64,000 bases of DNA, taken from the NCBI RefSeq assembly GCF_000718635.1, contig NZ_JOBF01000019.1:62001-126000 (forward strand), written 5' to 3'. The translations under genes and the position numbers were made by a program. Under the pieces are notes generated by a model, which had not been told where the DNA came from, ran no database searches, and saw only the letters and a program-made list of their open reading frames with translations. Source of the DNA: Streptomyces varsoviensis. Its GTDB lineage: Bacteria; Actinomycetota; Actinomycetes; Streptomycetales; Streptomycetaceae. Shown here piece after piece: positions 53,406-62,160 of this stretch (position 1 is the first letter of the stretch; every line of letters starts with the position of its first letter).

Positions 53406-55727
53406 ATGGACACCGAAGGCACATACGACGCACGCGGCACACGCGGCGGCTCGGCGCCGGGCCCGGCGGGGCCGCCCGCCGTGCCCGACCAGGCACGTCC
53501 GGCCCCCGCGCCGCCCGTACCGGCCGTCCCGCCCGTACCTCCGGCACCGCCCACCGAGGCCCCCGCGAGCCCTGCCGTCCCCGCCGCCCCACCCGCCGCA
53601 CCGCATTCCGCTTCGTCCGCGTCCCCCGCCGGGGCCTTCGCCGCCGAGCCCGCCGCCGCATCTGTCACCGAACCGCCGTTCCTCGCCTGGCTGCGCGCCC
53701 CGCGCCCCGAGGTCGGCCCCGGCGTCTGGGCGTTCCGCTACCGCCCCAAACCCCCGGAGGAGCCCGACGCCATCCCCGGGCGCCAATTGATCAGCGGCGC
53801 CGTCGTGGCGCTGCTCTGCGCCTGGCTGCTCTGGTCCCTGCTGTGGAACAACTACCTGGGCGACTACTGGTACTGGCCGCTGACCCTGCTGACCCCCGAC
53901 TCCTGGTACCAGGCCGGCGGCGGCGAGTACGGCCCGGGCTGGTGGGCCCAGCGCGTCTACCTCGCCATCGTCATCTGCGCGATAGTCGTCGTCTTCGGCC
54001 GCCTCGGCCGCTGGCCGCAGGTCTGGCGCCGGTACGCGGCCCCCGCCCTGCGCCGCATGTGGGACGACGCCGACGCCCCGGCCGCCCCGCTCACCCCGCA
54101 CAGCGACCCGGCCCTGTGGCCCGAACTACGGGCCGCGGGCGCCCCCGACGCCGCCGACCGGCTGGCCGCCGAGGCGCGCTCCGGGGCGATGACCGACGTT
54201 GATTACGCCCGTATCGACCGCGCCTGGCAGTCCGTACGGGCCCGGCCCGGCCGCCTCGCCGCCTTCACCGACACCGTGCTGCGCCACGGCGCCACCGCCT
54301 GCGCCCACCCCTCCGGCGCGCGCGACCTGCCGGTACGGACGTGCCAGCACGATCTGGTAGCCCGCCAGGTGCGCATCGGCACCGCGGTCGAGGACCCGCG
54401 CAACCCGTACGACCACCGGGGCGCCGGATACGCGCTCGACCCCGCGCTGCTCGGCACCTCGCTGCTCGCCGTCGGACCGCCGGGGTGCGGGAAGACCGGG
54501 CGGCTGGTGCGGCCGGTCGTCGAGTCGCTGTGCCTGGAGGCGCTCGCCGGGCGGGCCGCCGTGGTGGCGGTGGGCGCGGCCGGCGCGGGGCTCGCGCCGG
54601 ACGGCTCCTTCGACGTCGTCATCAAGATCGGCAGCCCCGACTCCACCCACCCCCTCGACCTGTACGGCGGCGCCGACGACCCCGACGAGGCGGCCGGCAT
54701 CCTCGCCGAAGCGCTCGTCGGGGACCTCGCCGCCACCCTCCCCGGCGGCGACGGACGCCGCGCGGCGACCGCGCTCGCCCAGCTCATCGGCCCGTACCGA
54801 GCGGCATACGACCGCTACCCGACCGTCTCCGAACTCCGCGAACTGCTCGACGAGCCGGCTCCCGAGGGCGCCGCGGGCCCCGCGAGCGCCGCCCTGCGCG
54901 AGCGGCTGCTCGCCGCCGGACACCACGCCCACGCCCGCGAACTCGACGCCCGCGAGCGGCAGGCGACGCGCCCCGGCGACGTCGGAGCGCTGCTCGCGGA
55001 CCGGCTCGCGCTGCTGGACCGGCCCGCCTTCGCACACTCCTTCCACCACCCGGACGGCGGCGAACCGTTCTCGCTGCGCGCCCTCGAACACCCCCTGCGG
55101 GTCCGCGTCGACCTGCCCGAACGCGGCCACACCGAGGCGTCCCGGATGCTCGCACGGCTCGTACTCGCCCAGTTCACCCAGTGCGCGGTGGGGCGCGGCG
55201 ACCGGTCGCTGTTCGCCTGCCTCGTCCTCGACGACGCCAGCAGCACCGTCACCGCCGAGGCGCTGCGCGGCCTCCAGCGGCTGCGCTCCGCCAACGCCGG
55301 GGCCGTCCTCGCGCTCCGCACCCTCGACGACGTCCCCGAAGCGCTGCGCTCCGCGCTGCTGGGCGCGGTCGGCTGCCGGATGGCGTTCAGCGGGGTCACG
55401 ACGTGGGACGGCGCGCGGTTCGCGGAGGTCTGGGGCAAGGAGTGGGTGGAGGACCGCGACATCACCGACCGCCAGATCATCGCCCACGAGCCGCTGACCC
55501 GCGCCACGCACGTCGTGCGCCGCCTGGTCACGGGCCGGGCCGTGACGGCGCAGTCGGTGACCACCCGCAAGGTCGAGCGCGAACGCTGGTCCGCCTCGGA
55601 ACTGGCGCACTCCGTGCCGGCCGGGCACGCGGTGCTCTCGGTGACGTCCGTACGGGGCGCGAGCGCGCCGCCGGTCCTGGTGGACCTGCGCCCGCCGGGC
55701 GCGGGCGGCTCGGCGGGGCGGCGTTGA
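53406..55727 (+). CDS. VirD4/TraG-like membrane ATPase without conjugation partners
   Basis: A 773-residue protein. The first ~95 residues are Pro/Ala rich. Two membrane spans (about 127-148 and 181-198) are followed by a long cytoplasmic ATPase: Walker A GPPGCGKT (357-364), Walker B in FACLVLDDA (about L606-D610), and a C-terminal stretch like the substrate-binding part of type IV coupling ATPases. AAGGGG precedes the ATG. Neighbours are gabT and PucR rather than relaxase or secretion genes. Conserved in Streptomyces to my recollection as ATP/GTP-binding protein; role unknown. Confidence 0.78.
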   Translation: MDTEGTYDARGTRGGSAPGPAGPPAVPDQARPAPAPPVPAVPPVPPAPPTEAPASPAVPAAPPAAPHSASSASPAGAFAAEPAAASVTEPPFLAWLRAPRPEVGPGVWAFRYRPKPPEEPDAIPGRQLISGAVVALLCAWLLWSLLWNNYLGDYWYWPLTLLTPDSWYQAGGGEYGPGWWAQRVYLAIVICAIVVVFGRLGRWPQVWRRYAAPALRRMWDDADAPAAPLTPHSDPALWPELRAAGAPDAADRLAAEARSGAMTDVDYARIDRAWQSVRARPGRLAAFTDTVLRHGATACAHPSGARDLPVRTCQHDLVARQVRIGTAVEDPRNPYDHRGAGYALDPALLGTSLLAVGPPGCGKTGRLVRPVVESLCLEALAGRAAVVAVGAAGAGLAPDGSFDVVIKIGSPDSTHPLDLYGGADDPDEAAGILAEALVGDLAATLPGGDGRRAATALAQLIGPYRAAYDRYPTVSELRELLDEPAPEGAAGPASAALRERLLAAGHHAHARELDARERQATRPGDVGALLADRLALLDRPAFAHSFHHPDGGEPFSLRALEHPLRVRVDLPERGHTEASRMLARLVLAQFTQCAVGRGDRSLFACLVLDDASSTVTAEALRGLQRLRSANAGAVLALRTLDDVPEALRSALLGAVGCRMAFSGVTTWDGARFAEVWGKEWVEDRDITDRQIIAHEPLTRATHVVRRLVTGRAVTAQSVTTRKVERERWSASELAHSVPAGHAVLSVTSVRGASAPPVLVDLRPPGAGGSAGRR

Positions 55728-55808
55728 CGGGCCCCGCAGGCAGTCGGTCGGCGTCGGCAGGCCCGGCCGGCAGTCGGTCGGCGTTGGCAGGCCCCGGTCC
55801 CGCGGGCC
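55719..55808 (+). repeat. Three 30-bp repeats starting at the ATPase stop codon
   Basis: Units at 55719-55748, 55749-55778 and 55779-55808, opening with CGGCGTTGACGGGCCCCG (stop TGA inside), CGGCGTCGGCAGGCCCGG and CGGCGTTGGCAGGCCCCG. Units 1 and 2 both end GGCAGTCGGT. Confidence 0.8.
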
Positions 55809-55838
55809 GGTACGTGCTGCCGGTACGGGGCCGGGGCC
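55790..55838 (+). terminator. Terminator-like hairpin of the VirD4-like gene
   Basis: GGCCCCGGTCCCG (55790-55802) pairs with CGGGGCCGGGGCC (55826-55838), 13 bp with one G-U pair, loop of 23 nt. It overlaps the last repeat unit. Confidence 0.6.
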
Positions 55839-55934
55839 GACGCCTCCCCACCTAATCCTCCGCTGAGGCAGAATCGAGGGGAGCCGTTCATACGGGACGG
55901 CGCAATAGCAGCAGCAACGCCCCGCGAAGGTGCC

Positions 55935-57677
55935 ATGCCTCCCACGCTCGCCTCACTCGTCCACCACTCCGCGCTCAAGCTCACCGTGCTCGCGGGAGAG
56001 GACAAGCTGGCGACCCCGGTGCGCTGGGCCCACGTCAGCGAACTGGCCGACCCGGTGCCCTGGATGGAGGGCGGCGAACTCCTCCTCATCACCGCCATGA
56101 AGATCGACGCGGAGAACCCGGCCGCCATGCGCCGCTACGTGAAACGGCTGGTCGGCGCGGGCGTCGTCGGGCTCGGTTTCGCCGTCGGCGTCAACTACGA
56201 ACAGGTGCCGCGGCCGCTGATCGAGGCCGCCGAGGGGGAGGGGCTGCCGCTGCTCGCGGTGCCCCGCCGCACGCCGTTCCTCGCGATCAGCAAGGCCGTC
56301 TCGGCGGCCATCGCCGCCGAGACCTACCGCGCCGTGACGGCGGGCTTCGAGGCGCAGCGCGAGCTGACCCGCGCGGCCCTCGGGGCCGACGGCCCGGCCG
56401 CGCTGCTCGCCCGGCTCGCCGCCCACCTCGACGGCTGGGCCGCGCTCTACGACGCGTCGGGAGCGCTGGTGGCCGCCGCCCCCGACTGGGCCGCGCGCCG
56501 CGCCGCCCGGCTCTCCGGCGACGTCGAGCGGTTGCGCGAGCGGCCGGCGCCCGCCAGCGCCGTCGTCGGCGGCGAACCGGGGGAGGCCGATGGCGGGAGC
56601 GGGGGCGGTGCCGACGACGGCGCCGGGCCGGTTGCCGACGGTGGTGGTACGGACCGGTCCGACCGGCCGGACGGTTCCGACCGGGTCGAGCTCCAGTCCC
56701 TGGGCACCGGGCGCCGCGCGCGCGGCGTCCTGGCGGTCGGTACGGGCGCGCCGCTGGGCACCGCCGAGCGGTACGCCCTGCACTCCGCCATCGCGCTGCT
56801 CACCCTCTCCACCGAGCGCTCCCGCGCTCTCCAGGAGGCCGAGCAGCGGCTGGGCGCGGCGGTGCTGCGGATGCTGCTGGCGGGCGAGCCCGACCACGCC
56901 AGGGCCGTGGCCGGTGGGCTCTACGGCGAACTCCTCGACGCGCCCTTCCGGATGCTGGTGGCCGAGGCCGCCGCCGGAGCCGCTGCCGAGAGCACCGACG
57001 CCGCCGAACACGCCGATGCCGAGACCGTTCCGGACCCGCTTGGGGTGCTCGCCGACGTGCTGGAGGCCGCGGCGGCGCGTACCGGCGAATCCGTGCTCGC
57101 CGTCCCCGACGGCGGGCGGCTCATCGTGCTGGCGCCCGACGGCGGGGCCGCCGTCGCCGCCTGCGCCGGTCACGCGCGGGCCATCGAGGCCCGGCGCGGC
57201 ACCAAGGCGCGGCCGCGCGAGCGCACCGCCGCCGCGCCCGACGACGACCTGGTCGTCGGGCTCTCGGCCCCGGCCGGCCCGATCGCCGCAGCGGGCGCCT
57301 TCCGCCAGGCCGAACAGGCCCTCTCGGTCGCCCGGCGGCGCGGCCGGGTCCTGGTCGAGCACGAGGAGGTCGCCGCCGGTTCCGTACTGCCGCTCCTCGC
57401 CGACGACGCCGTACGGGCCTTCGCCGACGGCATGCTCCGCGCCCTCCACGACCACGACGCCACCGGCCGCGGCGACCTCGTCGCCTCCCTGCGCGCCTGG
57501 CTCTCCCGCCACGGCCAATGGGACGCCGCCGCCGCCGACCTCGGCGTCCACCGCCACACCCTCCGCTACCGCATGCGCCGCGTCGAGGAGATCCTCGGCC
57601 GCTCCCTCGACGACCCGGACGTCCGCATGGAACTGTGGCTGGCCCTCAAGGCGACATCGGTCCCGTCGACAGGCTGA
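55935..57677 (+). CDS. PucR family transcriptional regulator
   Basis: A 580-residue regulator. N-terminal PucR sensor domain (LVHHSALKLTVLAGEDKL, WMEGGELLLIT), a Gly/Asp-rich insertion at about 217-255, GGDEF-like middle part and C-terminal HTH_30 (LGVHRHTLRYRMRRVEEILG). Located between the VirD4-like gene and the second aldehyde dehydrogenase, it probably controls GABA or purine-type catabolism. Confidence 0.9.
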   Translation: MPPTLASLVHHSALKLTVLAGEDKLATPVRWAHVSELADPVPWMEGGELLLITAMKIDAENPAAMRRYVKRLVGAGVVGLGFAVGVNYEQVPRPLIEAAEGEGLPLLAVPRRTPFLAISKAVSAAIAAETYRAVTAGFEAQRELTRAALGADGPAALLARLAAHLDGWAALYDASGALVAAAPDWAARRAARLSGDVERLRERPAPASAVVGGEPGEADGGSGGGADDGAGPVADGGGTDRSDRPDGSDRVELQSLGTGRRARGVLAVGTGAPLGTAERYALHSAIALLTLSTERSRALQEAEQRLGAAVLRMLLAGEPDHARAVAGGLYGELLDAPFRMLVAEAAAGAAAESTDAAEHADAETVPDPLGVLADVLEAAAARTGESVLAVPDGGRLIVLAPDGGAAVAACAGHARAIEARRGTKARPRERTAAAPDDDLVVGLSAPAGPIAAAGAFRQAEQALSVARRRGRVLVEHEEVAAGSVLPLLADDAVRAFADGMLRALHDHDATGRGDLVASLRAWLSRHGQWDAAAADLGVHRHTLRYRMRRVEEILGRSLDDPDVRMELWLALKATSVPSTG

Positions 57678-57741
57678 CGACCCGCTGCCGCGGGGGCTGG
57701 TCGGCCGAGTGCTGCGGCGCGGCCGACGGGCCGGGGCAAGT

Positions 57742-58130
57742 CGTGGCGAACCGACGCGGCCGCGGGCCGCAGGGGCGAGCGGCCGCGCCGCCCCTGGCGG
57801 AGAGCCCGGGACGGCCGTGCGGGCGACGTCGGCGACGGGTACCGGCCTCCGACGGACCGTGGCGAGCCGCCACGACCGCGGGCCGCAGAGGTGAGCGGCT
57901 GCGCCGCCCCCTGGCCGAGAGTCGAGGGCGGCCGTGCGGGCGCAGCCGGCGACCGGGCCCGGCCTCCGGCAGGGAACGGGCTGACGGCCTGAGCGGGCCT
58001 GTGGCCGCGAGAAGGGGCCGGCCGGGGGCCGCCGTGGCGCGGTGGGGCCGGGTAGTCCGAACCGCCTCGCCTCAGGCCAGGAGGGCCGTGCGGCCGACGC
58101 CGGCGACGGGGACCGGCCTCCGGCCGGGGA
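57742..58130. repeat. ~116-bp direct repeats between PucR and the aldehyde dehydrogenase
   Basis: Copy 1 starts near 57742 and copy 2 near 57858 (both CGTGGCGA, later CGCGGGCCGCAG and GGCCGTGCGGGCG, ending ACCGGCCTCCG-like). A partial third copy spans 58083-58125. The whole 668-bp gap 57678-58345 has no supported gene. Confidence 0.7.
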
Positions 58131-58345
58131 GTGGGGGCAGCCTGAGCGGGTCTCCGGTGGGGGAGCGGGGTGCCCGGCCGGAGGCCGAGAGGCCGACTGG
58201 CGGGGGGCCGGGGTGTCCCGATCCGACAATGCGGCGCGGCGGGGGTGGTCACTGCTACGTGCTGGACAAACGCCGCCGGCCCGCGTGGCCCCTACGGTGG
58301 TGCGGAGTCGTTCATCCACTCCAACTCCGAAGGGCCGGGATCGCT

Positions 58346-59818
58346 GTGCCTACTTCTCACGACACCCCAGCGGCAGCCGCCATCCACGCGTTCTGGCTCG
58401 CGGGCCGGCAGGCGACCGGCGAGGGCACGCTCGATGTCACCTCACCTTGGGACGGCCGGGCCGTCGGGACGGTGAGCGTGCCGAGCGAGGCGCAGGTCGA
58501 GGAGGCCGTGGCCGCGGCGCACGCGGTGCGCGAGGAGTTCGCGGCGACCCCGGCGCACGTACGGGCCGCGGCCCTCGACCACGTGTCGCGGCGGCTCGTC
58601 GAGCGGACCGAGGAGATCGCGCGGCTGATCTCCGCCGAGAACGGCAAGCCCGTCAAGTGGGCCCGCGGCGAGGTCGGGCGCGCCGTGTCGGTGTTCCGCT
58701 TCGCGGCGGAGGAGGCCCGCCGGTTCAACGGCGGCGAGGCGCAGCGCCTGGACACCGACGCGGGCGGCGTCGGCCGCCTGGCGCTGACCCGGCGCTTCCC
58801 GCGCGGCCCGGTCCTCGGCATCGCGCCGTTCAACTTCCCGCTGAACCTGTGCGCCCACAAGGTCGCCCCGGCGATCGCCGTCGGTACGCCGATCATCCTC
58901 AAGCCGGCCCCCGCGACCCCGCTGTCCGGGCTGCTCCTCGGTGAGTTGCTGGCCGAGACCGAGCTGCCGGCCGGTTCCTGGAGCGTGCTGCCGGTCGGCA
59001 ACGACCGGATGCCGAGCCTGGTGGCGGACGAGCGGCTGCCGGTCATCTCGTTCACCGGCTCCGGCCCGGTCGGCTGGTCCCTGCTGGACGCCGCACCCCG
59101 CAAGCACACCACCCTGGAGCTGGGCGGCAACGGCGCGGCCGTCGTCCTCGCCGACTGGTCCTCGGAGGCAGACCTGGACCGGGCGGCGCAGCGCATCGCC
59201 ACGTTCTCCAACTACCAGGGCGGCCAGTCCTGCATCTCGGTGCAGCGCGTGATCGCCGACGCCAGCGTGTACGACCGGCTCGTGCCGAAGATCGTCGCGG
59301 CCGTCGAGGCCCAGGTCACCGGCGACCCGTCGGACGACGCGACCGATGTCGGCCCGCTGGTCAGCGAGGATGCCGCCCAGCGCGTCGAGGCGTGGGTCGA
59401 CGAGGCCGTACAGGCGGGCGCGAAGCTCCTCACGGGCGGTGAGCGCAACGGCGCCACGTACGCCCCGACCGTCCTCGCGGACGTGCCCGCCGGGGTGAAG
59501 GTCGCCTGCGAGGAGATCTTCGGCCCGGTCCTGACCGTCACGCGGACCGACGGCGAGGCGGCGGCCTTCGCCGCCGTCAACGACTCGCCGTACGGGCTCC
59601 AGGCCGGCGTCTTCACCCACGACGTGCAGGCCGCGTTCCGCGCCCACCGCGCGCTGGAGGTCGGCGGCGTGATCATCGGCGATGTGCCGTCCTACCGGGC
59701 GGACCAGATGCCCTACGGCGGCGCCAAGCAGTCCGGCGTGGGCCGCGAGGGCGTGCGGTACGCGATGGAGGACTACACCTACGAGCGCGTCATGGTCCTC
59801 ACCGACCTGGACCTCTGA
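58346..59818 (+). CDS. NAD(P)-dependent aldehyde dehydrogenase (succinate-semialdehyde type possible)
   Basis: A 490-residue aldehyde dehydrogenase. Catalytic C296 (GGQSCISVQR), E258 (TLELGGNG), cofactor region ILKPAPATPLSG, and FTGSGPVGWSL. The position near gabT and PucR suggests a semialdehyde substrate; the exact one is not determined. GTG start with a weak purine-rich ribosome binding site. The stop codon lies in the first 26-bp repeat unit. Confidence 0.84.
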   Translation: MPTSHDTPAAAAIHAFWLAGRQATGEGTLDVTSPWDGRAVGTVSVPSEAQVEEAVAAAHAVREEFAATPAHVRAAALDHVSRRLVERTEEIARLISAENGKPVKWARGEVGRAVSVFRFAAEEARRFNGGEAQRLDTDAGGVGRLALTRRFPRGPVLGIAPFNFPLNLCAHKVAPAIAVGTPIILKPAPATPLSGLLLGELLAETELPAGSWSVLPVGNDRMPSLVADERLPVISFTGSGPVGWSLLDAAPRKHTTLELGGNGAAVVLADWSSEADLDRAAQRIATFSNYQGGQSCISVQRVIADASVYDRLVPKIVAAVEAQVTGDPSDDATDVGPLVSEDAAQRVEAWVDEAVQAGAKLLTGGERNGATYAPTVLADVPAGVKVACEEIFGPVLTVTRTDGEAAAFAAVNDSPYGLQAGVFTHDVQAAFRAHRALEVGGVIIGDVPSYRADQMPYGGAKQSGVGREGVRYAMEDYTYERVMVLTDLDL

Positions 59819-59915
59819 GCCGCCGGCCGGGCGTGGGCCTCTGAGCCACTGGCCGGGCGTGGACCTCTGAGCCACTGGCGCGGCGTCGGCCTCTGAGCCA
59901 CTGGCCGAGCGCCGC
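59812..59915 (+). repeat. Four 26-bp tandem repeats starting at the aldehyde dehydrogenase stop codon
   Basis: Exact 26-bp period from 59812. Each unit opens CCTCTGAGCC, so each keeps a TGA. Because 26 is not a multiple of three, the four TGAs fall in all three frames. The array lies between the stop and the terminator hairpin, hence in the 3' untranslated region. A GTGCCGC-type microrepeat follows. Confidence 0.9.
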
Positions 59916-59950
59916 ATGCCGCGTGCCGCGTGCCGCACGCCGCGCGCCGT

Positions 59951-59996
59951 GAACGGGGCGCGACCCGGGACCCTGTGCCCGGGCCGCGCCCCGTTC
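59951..59996 (+). terminator. Strong terminator hairpin of the aldehyde dehydrogenase
   Basis: GAACGGGGCGCG (59951-59962) with CGCGCCCCGTTC (59985-59996), continued by CCCGGG/CCCGGG inside, 8-nt loop; 18 bp with one mismatch. Confidence 0.8.
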
Positions 59997-60176
59997 CCGT
60001 GCCACGACGGCCGCAAACGCCGCCACAGGGCATCGAGATGGCATCGGCGGCACCGATGGATACGACCGGCGCGCCGCGCCCCTTCCGCGCGCCTCCTCAC
60101 CCGGCGCCGGCCCGTGCGCGATATGCGCGAGGACTGGTAGACCCCGTACGGATCGGGTACATACGGACGAGTAGCA

Positions 60177-60197
60177 CCGGTCGGTAGCCGATCGGTA
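60177..60197. promoter_or_regulatory. Tandem decamers upstream of the acyl-CoA dehydrogenase
   Basis: CCGGTCGGTA (60177-60186) and CCGATCGGTA (60188-60197), 9 of 10 identical, one turn apart. Possible operator for a TetR/FadR-type repressor. Nothing else clear in 59997-60176. Confidence 0.35.
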
Positions 60198-60225
60198 CAA
60201 CCCCGACGCGGCGAGGTGAGCCCTC

Positions 60226-62160
60226 ATGACCGCACCATCCGCACGATCCGTGAGCGAACGCGAGGCGCGACAGGTCGCCGAGGCCGCCCGCGAACAGGAC
60301 TGGCGCAAGCCCAGCTTCGCCAAGGAACTGTTCCTCGGCCGCTTCCGGCTCGACCTGATCCACCCCCACCCGATGCCGGACCCGGAGGCCGTCGACCGCG
60401 GCGAGGAGTTCCTCACCAAGCTGCACGCCTTCTGCGAGACGGAGATCGACGGCGCCCGCATCGAGCGCGAGGCGAAGATCCCGGACGAGACCATCAACGG
60501 GCTCAAGGAGCTCGGCGCCCTCGGGATGAAGATCGATACGAAGTACGGCGGACTCGGCCTCACCCAGGTGTACTACAACAAGGCCCTCGCCCTCGTCGGC
60601 TCCGCCAACCCCGCCCTCGGCGCGCTGCTCTCCGCCCACCAGTCCATCGGCGTGCCCCAGCCGCTCAAGACCTTCGGCACCCAGGAGCAGAAGGACGCCT
60701 TCCTGCCCCGCTGCGCCCGTACGGATATCTCCGCGTTCCTGCTCACCGAGCCGGACGTCGGCTCCGACCCGGCCCGGCTCGCGACCACCGCGGTGCCCGA
60801 CGGGGACACGTACGTCCTCGACGGCGTCAAGCTCTGGACCACCAACGGCGTCGTCGCCGACCTCCTCGTCGTCATGGCCCGCGTGCCCAAGTCCGAGGGC
60901 CACAAGGGCGGCATCACCGCCTTCGTCGTCGAGGCCGCCGCCGAGGGCGTCACCGTCGAGCGGCGCAACGCCTTCATGGGGCTGCGCGGCATCGAGAACG
61001 GCGTGACCCGCTTCCACCGGGTCCGGGTACCGGCCGCACACCGCATCGGCCCGGAGGGCGCCGGCCTGAAGATCGCGCTCACCACGCTCAACACCGGCCG
61101 CCTCTCGCTGCCCGCCATGTGCGTCGGCGCGGGCAAATGGGCCCTGAAGATCGCCCGCGAGTGGTCCGTGGCGCGCGAGCAGTGGGGCAAGCCGATCGCC
61201 AAGCACGAGGCCGTCGGCGCCAAGATCTCCTTCATCGCGGCCACCACCTTCGCCCTCGAAGCCGTCGTCGACCTCTCCTCCCAGATGGCCGACGAGGACC
61301 GCAACGACATCCGGATCGAGGCCGCGCTGGCCAAGCTGTACGGCTCCGAGATGGGCTGCCTGATCGCCGACGAGCTGATCCAGATCCGGGGCGGGCGCGG
61401 CTTCGAGACCGCCGCCTCCCTCGCCGCGCGCGGCGAACGCGCCGTCCCCGCCGAACAGCTCCTGCGCGACCTGCGCATCAACCGGATCTTCGAGGGCTCC
61501 ACGGAGATCATGCACCTGCTCATCGCCCGCGAGGCCGTCGACGCCCATCTCTCCGTCGCCGGCGACCTCATCGACCCCGACACCTCACTGGGCGACAAGG
61601 GCCGGGCGGCGGCCAAGGCTGGTGCCTTCTACGCCCGCTGGCTGCCCAAACTCGTCGCCGGGCCCGGACAGCTCCCGAACTCCTACGCCGAGTTCGCGCC
61701 TTCCGGCCACCGCGATCTCAGCGGCCACCTGCGCTACACCGAGCGCGCGGCCCGCAAGCTCGCCCGGTCTACCTTCTACGCCATGTCCCGCTGGCAGGGC
61801 CGGATGGAGACCAAGCAGGGCTTCCTGGGGCGCATCGTCGACATCGGCGCCGAACTCTTCGCGATGAGCGCCGCGTGCGTACGGGCGGAACTGCTGCGCA
61901 CCCAGGGCGACCACGGAGCCGAGGCGTACCAGCTCGCCGACGCCTTCTGCGAGCAGTCCCGCGTCCGCGTCGACGAACTGTTCGGCCGGCTGTGGACCAA
62001 CACCGACGACACCGACCGCAAGGTCGTCTCCGGCGTCATGTCCGGTACGTACGCGTGGCTGGAGAGCGGCGTCATCGACCCCAGCGGCGACGGCCCCTGG
62101 ATCGCCGACGCCACGCCGGGCCCGACCCGGACCGACAACCTGCACCGGCCGATCCGCTGA
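60226..62160 (+). CDS. Long (VLCAD/ACAD9-like) acyl-CoA dehydrogenase
   Basis: A 644-residue flavoprotein for the first step of fatty-acid beta-oxidation. The canonical core reaches about residue 450 (FLLTEPDVGSDPARL, LWTTNGVVADLL, catalytic E423 in RIFEGSTEIMHLL). A ~190-residue C-terminal extension, as in VLCAD, follows. GAGGTGAG precedes the ATG. The last codons and stop form the first unit of the repeat array downstream. Confidence 0.91.
   Translation: MTAPSARSVSEREARQVAEAAREQDWRKPSFAKELFLGRFRLDLIHPHPMPDPEAVDRGEEFLTKLHAFCETEIDGARIEREAKIPDETINGLKELGALGMKIDTKYGGLGLTQVYYNKALALVGSANPALGALLSAHQSIGVPQPLKTFGTQEQKDAFLPRCARTDISAFLLTEPDVGSDPARLATTAVPDGDTYVLDGVKLWTTNGVVADLLVVMARVPKSEGHKGGITAFVVEAAAEGVTVERRNAFMGLRGIENGVTRFHRVRVPAAHRIGPEGAGLKIALTTLNTGRLSLPAMCVGAGKWALKIAREWSVAREQWGKPIAKHEAVGAKISFIAATTFALEAVVDLSSQMADEDRNDIRIEAALAKLYGSEMGCLIADELIQIRGGRGFETAASLAARGERAVPAEQLLRDLRINRIFEGSTEIMHLLIAREAVDAHLSVAGDLIDPDTSLGDKGRAAAKAGAFYARWLPKLVAGPGQLPNSYAEFAPSGHRDLSGHLRYTERAARKLARSTFYAMSRWQGRMETKQGFLGRIVDIGAELFAMSAACVRAELLRTQGDHGAEAYQLADAFCEQSRVRVDELFGRLWTNTDDTDRKVVSGVMSGTYAWLESGVIDPSGDGPWIADATPGPTRTDNLHRPIR

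Noticed and set aside
53406..55727. Integrative conjugative element
   Set aside because: Only the VirD4-like gene is present; no integrase, excisionase, relaxase or attachment-site tRNA was found.
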